Source: Cryptomeria japonica (taxonomy: Eukaryota > Streptophyta > Pinopsida > Cupressales > Cupressaceae). From it: a stretch of 64,000 nucleotides of DNA. Numbering within the stretch: the stretch's first letter is position 1; each line of letters starts with the position of its first letter. Shown here piece by piece: positions 1 through 13,100 of the stretch. The notes beneath the pieces are model-generated. The model ran no database searches. It was not told the DNA's origin and was given only the letters and a program-made list of their open reading frames with translations. The stretch lies in contig NC_081410.1 of the NCBI RefSeq assembly GCF_030272615.1, positions 125,925,640 through 125,989,639 of the forward strand. The letters run 5' to 3'. Made by a program: the position numbers and the translations under genes.

Positions 1-232
1 GAAGAGGAGTTTTCTTCCACTAGGTTTTTCTCCTTTTCTCTATTTTTAAGAGTTGCATTGGGTTGTGCATGGGTACCTTATCATGCCTTTGTTGCCAAGA
101 TCCATTCATGCTTGCATCTTTGCATTCATCATTAGCTCTTTAGCTTAACCCTAAGTTAATCTTAAGGGGACGTGTTGGAGTAATTTAGATATTATCTTAT
201 TATTTAATAAATTAGGTGGCCCCTTCCATGTT
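1..232 (+). mobile_element. 3' end of a Copia-like LTR element with partial 3' LTR
   Basis: Positions 1-172 resemble 21355-21497, the end of the internal region of the Copia-like element at 17441. Both carry a TTTTCTCC...TTTTCTC stretch, a GCATC...CATTCATCATTA stretch and a purine tract (CTTAAGGGGACG) directly before TGTTGGAG at 173. The LTR that starts there resembles the 21498 LTR for about 60 bases (TAATAAATTAGG...GCCCC) and then loses similarity, so it is truncated near 232. Confidence 0.55.
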
Positions 233-1571
233 GATAACATAGGCCAAGAATAGTATGGAGAGCGCAGACAAACCCCTATTGACCCATATCACAAAATGAG
301 ACACTAGCCCCCAAAATGGTATACCTATACATTTCAGACTTCAACATTTACATTAGGATTCACCAGCCAACAAAATGGTTACTAGGCAAAATAAGTGTCA
401 ATATTTAGTTATCTATTAGCAAATATACTTCTGATTTCTTTGCAAAATCATCAAAGCAGAGCAGCTAACCAATTTTAGCCTTTTTTTCTCATCGAGCAGT
501 CACACCATGCACCTCTGCCTCCCAACAATTGTCTTCATTCTTGCCATCTATATCTGACACCTCTTCAATGACTATGGCCCCATCTGAGGCCCCATCCTCC
601 TCCCACGAGTCCCACTCAAGCCCTTCATTCCGTAAATAGTTTTTAATCTACCCCTTACCCTTACTCAACTTCATCCGCATCAATTTCATCAGAACGTCTA
701 TGCTCATAGCCACCACCGGTTTCTTTCTTTCGTATAGCTTTGGCTCCACAGTTAGTACCACATGTAGACGACTCACCCCTAGTGTTGGGCAACATAGTAG
801 TCTCTGGAAAGAGGGGCATACTACATCGAGTCCACATTTTCTACGTCCTTACTTTCTCCTAGGACATACTATAAAAATCTCCTCGCATAGAGTCTTGGCT
901 ACCACCTTAGGCTCACCCATATCTAGCAAGACTGCTAGGAACATTACAAAGATATCCGTATTAACCCTATATGTATGGCAGGATCCCATAAATTCTTCCC
1001 CTAAAGATGACATCTACGACATGGGTAACCAGATAATGAGAGGGCTTAAGAATGTCTTTGAAGTATTTCTTAGTCACCTCGCCGAGAAAAGACATCTGAC
1101 ACTTCCTCAATAGAAATCTAATGGGGGTTTCCATCTTTAAACTAGACAAACAACAATTAACAATTCTAAACTGTTGAGTCATCTCGGGCCGCCCTGAGGT
1201 TTAAATAGAAAACTGCAACCTATCTCTGGCCAAAGAAAGCAATCCGTATGTTATCTCATGATGCGAGCCAGATCACACATTGTCATCCAAATCTAGCTTG
1301 AGAATGGATTATAAATGCTTGGCATGCTTCAAATAGACCCATATATTTCCTTTCCATCATTTCAAACTTGTCATAGGTTGACGTGTGTTCCTCTTCCACC
1401 AATATCACTTACATACCTACAACATGCATCATTGAATTAATTTGCAATTTCTCGGATTAATGTCCCATAATTGCCCTCATCAAAAACTGGATATCCGTGC
1501 AATTGCATATGACGTGAGATAAGTGGCAATCAATTTTCTATCATTTCTCATGATGGAAATGACTTTTCCCA
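233..1571. other. Unassigned stretch next to RNase H relic
   Basis: No coding family recognised. It may be decayed sequence of the same retroelement as the RNase H relic. Short open frames on both strands lack known motifs. Confidence 0.3.
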
Positions 1572-1946
1572 TCAATCCTCCTTCCCATTGTTTGTGACCA
1601 ATTTGGCCAACCTCTCCACTACATCATTGCCCTCTTGATATACACGGCTAATTTTGAATTCTACGAACCTCCCCATTAATTCTTTTATGAGGCATAGCCA
1701 ATGAATCAATTTCTAGTTAGGGGCGTAGTTCAGTCAAATGACGTTTATTGTTATCAAGGAATCACCCTCAAGGTGGATTTGTTTTGCATTTATCTCCAAC
1801 CCCAATTGCAGTCCTAGCAATGCCACCCCAAATTCAGCAATGTTGTTAGTTGCAACTCCAAGATGTACCGATCTCTCTGCAAGAACGTTCTCCATTTCAT
1901 GCAAGAACGTTCTCCATTTCATCCTGAGCCACACATCATGCCCCAC
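1572..1946 (-). pseudogene. RNase H (RVT_3-type) relic of a retroelement
   Basis: Reading one minus-strand frame gives a plant RNase H-like domain: NVLAERSVHLGVATNNIAEF, then LLGLQLGLE, GDSLITIN, WLCLIKELMGRF and GNDVVERLAKLV. The TNNIAE and GDS motifs hold two acidic catalytic positions. Two stops fall inside (TGA after TINVI, TAG before KLIHW), where Arg and Trp codons would be expected. A 22-base tandem duplication at ~1882-1925 disrupts the N-terminal side. Such domains occur in plant LINEs and retroelement-derived genes; I cannot choose between them. Confidence 0.6.
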
Positions 1947-1956
1947 TTGGCCCTAG

Positions 1957-2740
1957 GTTGCCCTGAAGGCCCCTACAAAGTTCATCCCATGTTAGGGGCA
2001 TAGAAAGATCAACCTTCCTAGTCCCATTAATGGAAGGTTTTCTATGATATTATATATATCATGATTGAGTTATCTTCTTAAATCATCTTAATGATGAATT
2101 GCAAATTGTATTAAGAAATATTGATAAAATCCTTTTATAATATTTTTTTAATGAAAATAAACAATTGAAGTTTCAAATCTCAAAAAGTTCTTAATATAAA
2201 AGCTCTATATTAAAGATTAATATTATGCTCACTATATATTTATTAGATGATATCATTTGGCAAGTTGTGTCTTATCATTATACTTTGACTTATGACCTAT
2301 TAATTTTGTACTTTATTTTTAAGTTCCATCTTATCCTCCTCTGGGTTTAGGATTTATTATAATTCATTTAAAAAAAAAATAAAAATTTCTTATTAGTTCT
2401 AAATAATTCTTTTTTTGAATCTTGAGTAAATTGCATGATACTCTTCTTGAAAACTATGTCAATATATTATCTTTTGTGGCCGAGTGTTTAAATTAAATTA
2501 GGTTAACTAAATGGTGTTCAACATTGAATTTGAATCAATTATTATAAGACATTGATTAATTGAATAAGCAATTAGAATAAAAGGATTTACAGTAATAGTT
2601 GTAAAATCATCTTCCAAATTAAGACACGTTATAAATTGTATGTGAATATACTGCAAAATTCATCAACCATCTCCACAAACAAATTACTTATCAATCATTA
2701 CTTTTGAACTTCCAAAACCAAGGTATGACAAATTTAAGAA
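1957..2740. other. AT-rich stretch without recognised gene
   Basis: No motif or repeat recognised. It ends at the target-site duplication of the hAT copy at 2749. Confidence 0.4.
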
Positions 2741-2748
2741 ATGAAAAT

Positions 2749-3539
2749 CAGTGTTACAAGACTCGCAGAGTCCAGAGGTGAGTTGCCCTTGCCGAGGCCC
2801 ATGGCCTCTGGACTTAGACTCGGCCGAGTCTGGCCGAGTTTTGGCAGACTTGCTGAGTCTATCAAACTCAGTAGACTCGCCGAGTCCCATGGGTTAGACT
2901 CTACCGTGCAGGCAGAAAACAATAAGTTAAAAATAAATAAAATGACATTAGTTTTAAATGAAAAAAAGGGTTAATATGTTTTGTTCCCCACCCTAAAAGG
3001 TCATGATGTGGATGAGGATATGGATGTCACTGAGCGTGAGCCTGAGCCTCAAACACAGGCAAAGATCATGGCTACAGAATATTCTAGGACCTATATTAGG
3101 CGCACACGTAGGACAGTTGCGGGGTCGACTGATATTGGCTCCTTTGAGCCTTAGACTTCTAGACTTTAGCTTTTATGTTGAACTTGATATACGTTTTGAA
3201 CTTTTGATAACATGGATTTCATATTCCATGAATTTTGTAGACATTTGACACTATCTATATTTCTAATGTGTTATTTAGTTTAGCTTATTTCCTTCAATGC
3301 AAGCCTAAAATTTGCATTTATACTTATGTGATCAATGTAAACTTGAGTATGTGCTTCTATTTGATGAGATTATTGTGTCTTAATGTTTATTTATTAAAAA
3401 ATGCATGAAAGTTGTTTAAAATTGTTAAAAATCTTTGAATTCTTGGGTTTTTCAATTTGCCGAGTCTTGACCGAGTCTGGATGCTGAGTCCAAGTCCGAG
3501 TCAAAAATCAGCTTGCCGAGTCCGAGGCTTGTAACTATG
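2749..3539 (+). mobile_element. Non-autonomous hAT element, internal deletion derivative
   Basis: The element is flanked by a perfect 8-bp duplication ATGAAAAT (2741-2748 and 3540-3547). Its ends are CAGTGTTACAAG and, reverse-complemented, CATAGTTACAAG. Subterminal regions are rich in repeated CGAGTC/GACTCG. The first ~250 bp match the 5' leader end of the copy at 47081-48586, and the last ~500 bp match that copy's other end. The join is near 2998, at CCCTAAAA. Only the transposase tail remains (2999-3154). Confidence 0.88.
2999..3154 (+). pseudogene. hAT transposase C-terminal tail fragment
   Basis: The open frame ends in TAG at 3152-3154. It reads GHDVDEDMDVTEREPEPQTQ and then a basic stretch RRTRRT. 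The acidic run followed by a short basic tail resembles the C-terminus of plant BED/hAT transposases. Upstream sequence has been deleted and no start codon belongs to it. The sister copy at 47081-48586 has a similar end on the minus strand. Confidence 0.5.
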
Positions 3540-3559
3540 ATGAAAATTATTACTACTAT

Positions 3560-3645
3560 CTGTTGGGCTGTGGTCTAGTGGCTGAGGCAGGGCTCGCTAC
3601 GCAAATGCCTGAGTACTATACCTAGTGGGGTTAAAGTTTCATGTA
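3560..3645 (+). repeat. tRNA-like sequence, possible SINE head
   Basis: TGGTCTAGTGG at 3571-3581 fits the A box of RNA polymerase III promoters. GGGGTTAAAGTTTC near 3628-3641 is a weak B-box candidate. The sequence resembles the 5' half of a tRNA but does not fold into a full cloverleaf. No poly-A tail or flanking repeat found. Confidence 0.25.
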
Positions 3646-3829
3646 TTCATTAGTTGGAATGAGTTTTCCATAGTCTATTTAGAATATAAAAGATTACTTT
3701 TGGAACAGCTGTGCATTTTTTTTATGATATTTTGGATCACTCAATGATCCATCATTAAGAAGAGTAGAGTGAATCATAATTAAATTAAATAAAATAATTT
3801 TATAAATTGGCCTGTACATTGACTCAGTT

Positions 3830-4024
3830 TACAAATATTAAAAAAAAAAGATTTGCAAATCTCTGATAGCACATACTTAAAAATACATGAATTAAACCTG
3901 CCTCTCCTATGCAAAATTCATTATTCTTTCTTACACAAGGCCACCATTCTTCATCTGGATTTAGAGAAGGATTAAATTACTGCACAATCTGCAACATTGT
4001 TGAAGCATCTGTCTTCTTTTATAC
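3830..4024 (-). other. Probable 3' UTR of the ISE2-like gene
   Basis: AT-rich sequence directly after the stop codon. On the minus strand it contains AATAAT-like polyadenylation motifs about 130 bases after the stop. The end is a guess. Confidence 0.4.
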
Positions 4025-4123
4025 TTAGCCAACAAGTTCACTTATTGGACTTCGGTCCATCATCCTAGCAGCTAGCTTTGCACTTTTTTGTACAGTGGGA
4101 TCAACTTCTGGTAGCACTGGTAT
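4025..4123 (-). CDS. ISE2: ISE2 terminal exon with stop codon
   Basis: The acceptor TTCTTTTCAG is followed by 32 codons and a TAA stop (4025-4027). The peptide begins IPVLPEVDPTVQKSAKLAAR and ends MMDRSPISELVG. This matches the extreme C-terminus of ISE2, where IDP...MDRPPISELAG is typical. It follows in phase after ...IDLLSQ at 23869. Confidence 0.86.
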   Translation of the reverse strand: MPVLPEVDPTVQKSAKLAARMMDRSPISELVG

Positions 4124-7100
4124 CTGAAAAGAATGGACAAAAGGGTTTAGAGTTTAACTCTAGATGAGACAAAATGATTTGTACACTAAAGATTGCATTT
4201 GCCAAAGTTCTTCTAGATGACCTACATAGAAGTCTTATCCAATGTTTCAAGTAAGTCACCTGACTCATCGTTAGGGAAAAGAGATTTGTTGAGTGAGGTG
4301 GCTCACACTCGTCAGATTAAAAAAATTATGCAGGTTATTCAGAAGTGCTTTTGGCATGTGTATTCCAGAAAATGTCTAAATTCTAAAGCAGTAAATATAA
4401 CTTACCTAGAATCCTTTTGCACCATATAAAACAACAAACCAAGTCAATGAAATAAGCAAGACCTTACCAAATGGAATGGCCATAAAAGGCATAAGTCAAA
4501 GTCAGCAGGCAAGTTTTGATGTCATTTCCATTGTGATGGAAAAAGCATATTTGGTCTCTTGGGCAAAAACGACTAGTTGGGAAGCAGATTGAGCCAGACC
4601 CAAATTGATATTAAAGTCTAAGGAGCCTGTGAAACTTGGATTCTTAAATAAGTGGATATATAGGCTGTGCATTGTTAAAATGCCACAAAATGTAGTTTAT
4701 AAATTCTCTCTCAATGAATTACTTTAGCTCTGAAGAGGAATAGGTATTTCACCCATGAAGTCTTGGTAACATAGCAGGTGGGCAGTATACAAGATGAGAA
4801 AGTATAAAACAGTTGACCATGGAAACCCATATGAGTCAGTAATTTTTGTTTACAATTATGTTCCACCAAGTTTGCAGGACATCGACAGCAGGGGACAACA
4901 ATTATAAGAATATGGAAAATTTAAATTATAAGAAATTTCAGATACTCATGAGAAGGCATTCATCATATACATTATTGAACTGTATCACATAACATTAGAA
5001 CTCTATTAAGATTTCACATGAGAGTTGACACACAAATTAACAAAATTCCATTGCTTTCATTGTCAACTACAAAATTTCAACAACTAAAACTAATCACCTA
5101 ATTGAAATTAAAACTGAAAGACATAATACTAATACTATATTTCTTACATTTTATTGATTTAGTAAGAAATAATTTATAATTATAAAAAGCATATATAGGT
5201 TTCAGTCCAAAATATCATCAAAACAACTAAATATACATGATTTTTTATTCAAAAATCCTACTATTTAAAAGTAGATTACTAATGAATAATGTTATCGGGC
5301 CATTCATACTTGACCTGGGTATGGATCCACTACAGTGCAGGTTCGTTTCCAGCTACACCTAGGGTTCTGCCTGGGCACTCATGTTCCCTGTTCCCTGGGC
5401 ATACCCAGTAGGAGAACCACAGTCTAACAAGAGAAGAACAACAGCAGTTACAAAATTGGTCCATCAAAGGAGTATGACACCATCAATTATTAAATATGAT
5501 ATTGTTTTCTAATGAATTCCAATATAAAGTTGATATTGTCTTGGCAGAACGGGAATTTATAGCTGTTGTTTAAAAATTTTAGGGCTATTGTTTCCAATTG
5601 AACATGTGTAGATAGCATTAATTGATCCTCAGGCATCATTTCATCATTTACTCTCTCATTTGACCAGCACTATTGTAGGATGGGGAAAAAGACAATGATT
5701 GGGCCAGACTGTAAATCTGGCATCATTAGTGAATCAACATACCAGATCTTCAATATTGACCCTAGTTTGATTGATTCTTCTTAAATGTGGTTATTTGACA
5801 CTGTTGACCAAAGAGCTCTGCTAAATTAACCATGAGGACCAAAGATCTCTTCTATATAAACAACATTAACTTCTGTACCACTTACATTGATTATTTTGAC
5901 TGCTGATTACACTGCATTGAGTGCAATATTCTACTTTTCACTGAGTCATGATCAATATTGACCAAGTAGTGTTCCACGGAAACACATTCCCCCCCCCCCC
6001 CCCTCCCTTAGGCCCGCGTTTCTGAGACGGGGACTTGGCGTCTCCCACTGTCCCACCACTGCCATCAGTGCTCCGCTGGAGATGCATAAAGGTCTCAGTG
6101 TCTTCAAGTCTCTTTGGGAGATGTCTTGGCATCTCCAAGTCTCCTTGGGAGACTCCCAGGTGTCTCTTGAGGGGCGAGGAGACTTGCGGGAATCTCCCAT
6201 CCAACGTCTCCAAGAATCCTTGGGAAACTCCCAGGTGTCTCTTGAGGGGCAAGAAGACTTGCAGGAGTCCCCCGTTCGAACACATCAGACTCAAAAAGCA
6301 ATTGAAATTTTTATTTTTTTTAATTGAGCGATTTGAGCATTTTGTCTTTTGTAATGCTATTGCTATTTGCTACTCATTGTAATGATGTATCAGGTAATCA
6401 TCATTATAGACTTTGTGACATCATATATTCATATGATAGTTTTTATATAATAGAAATCTCCAATTTGACAATTTCATTTGTCAAATTTTATTTAGCAATT
6501 AGCATTCAAGAAATCTTTGTATTTAGATTTAATATTTCAAATTTTGCTATTTTGTAATTTTACTAATTTCCTATAGTTCATTTGAAATGTAATTCTTATA
6601 CTGTTATACATCTTTTCACAACTAGTTTTTCAAGTACTATAACTATATCAAGGCCACCACCTTGCCACCCCCCCACTGCCGTCTCCCCACCGTCCCCCCG
6701 CCGTCCCCAAACAAAGGCCCTTTGTCCCCTTTGTCCCCACATCCCCCTTCCCCAACGGCTGTGGAACATTGTGACCAAGAAACTTGTAAGGTATGTAGGC
6801 TTCTTTGAAATTATGAGTATCACTGTTCTTATAATTTATAATTTTGAAATTTTGAACACACAACACATGCATCCAAGGAAAAAAAATGTTGTACCACCAT
6901 ACCAAGTTCTAATACTTGTATCGGTAACTTAGCTAATGAAAGAAAAAAAATCACCATTGCTTGTTTTTTAATGATTTATTCATTATATATTTCATGATAG
7001 GGGAGAGGGACCATTAGTCGTGAGGGATAACTTTGTCAACATGTAGCCATTACATGGAATATCGTAAGACCTCCGTTTTTTTTAGAAATGTAAAATGGAC

Positions 7101-10100
7101 ACTTATCTAGCTACAACTAAGGTTAGGAGGTGTGACTCATCATGCAACTCGTCAAAATAGCACATCTAGTGTGAAGTGTTCTAAAAATGACTTTTTGAAG
7201 ATTTGACCAAAACTTTTAATCTAAAAATGACTAATTGTTGAACAAAAAAATATCATTTGTTGTTAGTAAAATATCATATTTTTATTTTAAATATAACTTA
7301 TACTCAACATAAATGGATCAAATACATATGAGTAACCATAAATCTTTGTTATCTCTAACTTTTAAATCCAACATAAATGGACCAATAGTTGAATACACAA
7401 AAACTATTTGTTATTATATAAAATACAACTTATATCCAACACAAATAGACCAATAGTTGAACACTAAAACTTTTTGAAAATCCTTCACATTTCATGGAAA
7501 AATACAAGGTATTTTTTGTGCTCACCTTTTATATTTGCGATAGGACAAATTATTAATATGAAATGCTCCAATGCATATACATTGCTACCCCAATAGTTGT
7601 ACAAAGTTATAAACAAAAAATACAGTACATGGTGAGAAAGGATGAAAAATCTTTCAAGAAATGGTGTTGCATGGCATCTTCGTAGAGGTTCTTTAAGCTA
7701 CAGAAAATAGCATTTCAAAATGGGCATAAAAAACAAGTTTTGAATAAATCTTATGAGCTGGATTGTGTGATGTGTTCATTACTCCATTATTGCAATGGTG
7801 GGACAGTCTAACACAGCTTCTCAATCTCACCAAACCACATCTTTAGACAGCTCTTCATCCATCTCTGCCTCCTTCCACACACTTCCACAGCCAAATCACA
7901 ACCATTCATTTTACACAGTGTACTCTATTATGGACCAAGTTGTCAGTCTTCCACGTGCTTTTCTCACACAGTTTCATGAATCACATGTAATCTATATTTC
8001 ATTTATTTTTGTATTGCCTGCCGTTTCAGAATTCTTATTACTACCAAGTTTATACATTCCTTACAGCGTGAGTCCTATCCTGTTCCATAGGGGGCAGATA
8101 GCTGTCCCTGGGATGGTCAGGGGGTGTCTCAGCATCCCCTAGCCATCCCCTAATGTTTCCTATTTATTTTTTCCAAATTCTGAAACACTTCCTAAAATTT
8201 ATGAGGCTTGGGAATGGTGAGGGATGGGGTCAAAATATGCAGAGAACGCATCCCCAAGGTACATAGTTTACAAGTCTCAACCATGAGGATTTTCTTCTAG
8301 TGTCATACCTCTAAGCACATCTAGAAGCATGTTGCAGATAGAAAGGTGTTCTTTATATCAATTTCTAGCAATTAAGTTCATTTCATTGTAGTCTACATGG
8401 CTAGTGGGTCCGCTCTCTCAAACAAGGTCTAGGTTAAAGTCTATGAATATTGAATGTGCACTAGGGGTTTTTCTTGCACCCCTTAGCGTTACTTGAATTG
8501 TCAAAAGAAGTATATTGAATATGTACTAGGGATTTTCTTGCACCCCTTACCCTTACTTGAATTGTCAAAAGAAGTATATTAAATATGCACTAGGGGTTTT
8601 TCTTGCACCCCTTACCCTTGAATTGTCAAAAGAAGTTTCTAGCTGCGAAGAAGCTCTTGCAATCCATGTTAAGTAGAGTTGTAACATTTTTTATGCAACA
8701 TGCATCCTAAAGGCATACATGGATATACTTGGCAATAACAACATTATAAGTAAATGTTTTTTTCCCGTTGAAAAGAATAAGGGTGGGATTGCTTCTATAT
8801 GGAAATTAGTTTCTTTTCTTAGTGAATAGACCTTATAGCATCTGAACATTTACTGGCTATCCAAATTTCAAACAGTCCCATTGAGCTCATTGTCACATCC
8901 CCTAAAGGCACCCACTCTAACTTCTTGTGGATAGATACAGCGATTGATTCACTGAAATCAAGATGGAAGAGGATGCATGTTCTACAATTCAATTGGAGAG
9001 TATTCTAATGCCAAACTTCAAATCTCAAGTTGATGCCAGTATGAGAGTAAATGATATTGTCTCCCAATGTGTTATAGCCTTTCCAATTTAGTCATCAATT
9101 TTAGCTAATACCATCATGCTAAAAAGATATGTTCCTGGGTTGACATGTAAATGAAGTACACCATGACCCAAGAAGCTGGTTTATATTAGATAAGCATATC
9201 TATTGAGTTGGGTGTGGACCTTAGCTGCACCAGGTTTAGTTAGAATTGATGGCACTCGTCAATCTTGTTGTTTTGCAACTTTGGCATGTGCTAGGAGTAC
9301 ACTACTCACCTAGAGTGAAAAGTACTTGTGTGCTCTTTCTTTTCAAAATATATGGACATTCCCTCATCAAATGGCCACCATCTAACAAATATCACAAAAC
9401 ATCTTCTTAGGCTAGTTAATTTTGGTGTGGCCCTTAGCTCTTTAGTTTTTGCATCATAAATCTTTAGGCTCCTTGCTGAATTCTCTATCTACTTTTAATT
9501 CCATCATGTAGAGCATAGCTCTTTGTAATGCTTGTAACAATCCTAGTTCTCCATTATTGCTTGCATCCAAGTCACCGTCTTCATCAAATTTTCTTTTTGA
9601 ATGTGAAGACATCTTGTCCTCACTTTCTATATCCGTAGCTGTATTATATGGCCCTACATACAACGAAGGTGGTACTATTTTCATCTTCTTCCATAATGAA
9701 AGAAAAAGACCCTTGATGAACCATCCATTGGCTATTTCTTTCTCCAATTTGATCAGTAATTCCTTGAGCCTTAGATTGTAAAGTTCGCACATTATCATGT
9801 TTCCTTTGCCAAGTAAAACAATATTAGAAACAATAGAATTATCTTAGATACCATTTTTAATATAAATTTATTACAACATTTCAAAATCATTTTCTCATGC
9901 TTTCTAATTGACAACACCAACAATCATATAAGAAATAAAAAACACTCTCATAAATACACATATCTCCTACTTTAAAAACAAGACTAAGGAACCAGAAATA
10001 TGACACAAACAAAATCATGCAAATCAAATCAAGCCATTTATTTTCATTACACAAAGTTAACTGCTCATATAAAAACCAAAGTTATATTATATAAAAGCCA

Positions 10101-13100
10101 AATTAAGTTATGGACATAAATCTAAAAACGCGTGTTGGTAGGAAAAAAAGAATACTATGTTTTTTTTTATTCCTTATTAACGACTTTGCACAATATCGTT
10201 CTCACAAACAACATTTCCTACTTAAAGTTTAAAAAAAAAGTACACTGTACAATCACGTAAACTCTGCAAATCTCAAGCCCATCCGCCAGTCAAAGCAATG
10301 CAGACCAAGATCGAGGTAAACGAATATTATCTATGGATTTAGAATCCGCTGTTTTCGATATTTGTCAATTCCAGAGCAAATCATTTTTTCGTAGGCTCAA
10401 ATATTGCCATTTGTTTTTTATTCGTTCTGCAAAGATTTCATTGTTGTACCAAAGCAATCTTAATTCTTCTTCTAGACCTTTCAATGATTTCCCTCATGAA
10501 TTTTGACTGACTATTTATAAATTTAACTATTCTATACATTTGCTACCCAAATAGTTTCACAAATTTTGTAGTGTACCACTAGATCTCCAAATCCATCTTC
10601 GGTGGACTTACAATGTCTATCTCTCTACGCTAGGGCAAAACGGTGGATTCACCATGGCTTTACCTTGATGTGAATTTACTAGTGTTCCACGGAAACACGG
10701 TTTACCCCTCTTCAGGCCCGCGTTTCCGAGACCGGGGAGATAGGGACTTGGTGTCTCCCGCTGTCCCGCCACCGCCACCGGTGCTCCGCTAGAGACACGG
10801 AAACGTCTCCAAGTCTCCTTGGGAGACTCCTAGGCATCTCTTGAGGGACGAGGAGACTTGCAGGAATCTCCTATCTGTCTCCAAGACTCCTTGGGAGACT
10901 CCCAGGCATCTCTTGAGTGGCAAGGAGACTTGCAAGAGTCTCCCGTTCGAACACATTAGACTCAAAAAGCAGTTCAATTTTATTTTTTTTAAATTTTGAG
11001 CGATTTGAGTATTTTGTCTTTTGTAATGCTATTGCTATTTGCTACTCATTGTAATGATGTATCATGTAATCATCATTATAGACTTTGTAATATCAAATAT
11101 TCATATGATATAATAGAAATCTCCAATTTGACAATTTCATTTGTCAAATTTTATTTAGCAATTAGCATTCAAGAAATCTTTTTATTTAGATTTAATATTT
11201 CAAATTTTGCTATTTTGTAATTTTACTAATTTCCTATAGTTCATTTGAAATGTAATTCTTATACTGTTATACATCTTTTCACAACTAGTTTTTCAAGTAC
11301 TATAACTATATCAAGGCCACCACCTTGCCACCCCCCTGCCGCCGTCCCCCCACCGTCCCCTTGCCGCCCCCAAACTTAGGTCCTTTGTCCCCCCGTCCCC
11401 GTGTTCCCCCATCCCCAACGGCTGTGGAACACTGGAATTTACTAACCAAAACCTTCTCAAGAAGCTTTGATTCAAACATTCTAGTGCTCTCTTGGCATTT
11501 TTGAACACATGAGAATCCTCAACTCTTCTACACTCTATCGCCCTCTAGTTATCATTTTGTGCTCCAAATCTTTGTCCTAGCACATTTGGCTCAATTTTTT
11601 CTTCAATCAACAACTCTTCCATACTACAATCCTAGAAAGATTTCTTTCATATGCTTCTCTCTCTCTTCATTTGTGAAGAAGTCCTCAAACTCTTTCTCAA
11701 GATGACAACTTTTCACATATACAGAAGGCTTTGTCAATTACTCAAACCAAACTTGGTCTACAAGATCCACACAAAACTTCTTTCACAAGGGGAAGTTATT
11801 TGGCTGTAATGTCCCCTTTTCAAGCATAATTGGTTTGTGAACAATTAGTCTATTTGCAAAGTTCTCCCATAGGCTAATTGGTGAGCAAGGGAGAACTCCA
11901 ACTTTTTTGGAAAGCATAGGATTGATCAAACAGTGGTTTTGTTCATAGTACTGAGTTCAAATGGTCTTGGTAAGCCTCATGATGTTTTCAAAATGCAATT
12001 TTGGCCTTTTGGAGCTCTCTAAACTTTTTGGAGAAGAGTATAATTCTTAGACAATTACCAAGTTCTTTTGGTTCATTGTCCTAAGTCTCAGTGACATACT
12101 CGTATTATCAAAATTTCATATTTGTCTCATTTTGATGCTTTCGCCAACTTGGGTGATTTATTAAATTATTAAATAATTATAACTTAAGTTGTCCTAAGGA
12201 GGAAATGTTAAAAAGGCAACTAAGGTATAATTATTTGTTCAGAATTGTTTTAAGTTGTGTCTACAGGGGGATGCCTAGGCACATGGGGGTCTTTGTTTTC
12301 TCAAAAGGTTTATTATTTAATTTGAAAAAAGGAGTTTGTGGAGGAAAAAGGGAAATTATTATTTATTATTATTATTTTCTCTCTAGAATGTTATAAAACG
12401 AAGTTAAGAGCTCATTGTTAAGGTTAGATATGTTATGATATTACTTTTTCTTTAGAGAGAACCTACGTTCATCTCCAATTTTCTTGAGGACAAAAACCCT
12501 CATGAAAATAGCAGTTTCGAAGACAAAAACCCCCCTAGCTGGTTAAGAGTGATTTCATCTAGGAATCACTAGTGTGTTTGCAAGTGGAGTTTTAGTTTTG
12601 GTTGCTTCAGTATTGGAGGTATTTGATGTCTTTTGAGAATTTTTTTCACTTTGTGAATCTTTGACACTGTTTTGTGTGAGTTCTTATGTTGGAGGTTGTT
12701 GGAAGTGTTGAAGCTAGTTGTACCAATTCTCCCTATGCTAACCCTACTACTCCATGGAGGCCATACCAATTGAAGCTATTGATTTCTCATGATATGAACA
12801 AGAAGTTGGCATCATTTCTTGTCGTATTGTTCTTGCCTAGCCGCCTATGCTGATGAAGCATGAAATTACACTTTTGAAGGTCGTACCACCTTTATTGCTA
12901 GCCACACATGTACAAAAAATAAGTGACATTTAATAATGGACATTTGCTTCCCTATACTTTAAGTTTAAGTTATGTTTCATGTCTATAATTTTACGATGTT
13001 TGAGGTCGGTTTTGGATCTAGGAGTTACAAAGCGAATTCTAGTTTTTGGAGGAACTTATAGTTTTTCAGTCTTAGTCAAATTTCAATAATCAACAAGCTT

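Noticed and set aside
5938-6382. Several overlapping frames on both strands with LRR-like or Ser-rich translations
   Set aside because: They lie wholly in the hAT copy with its CTTGGGAGA repeats; the sister copy at 10680 breaks them.
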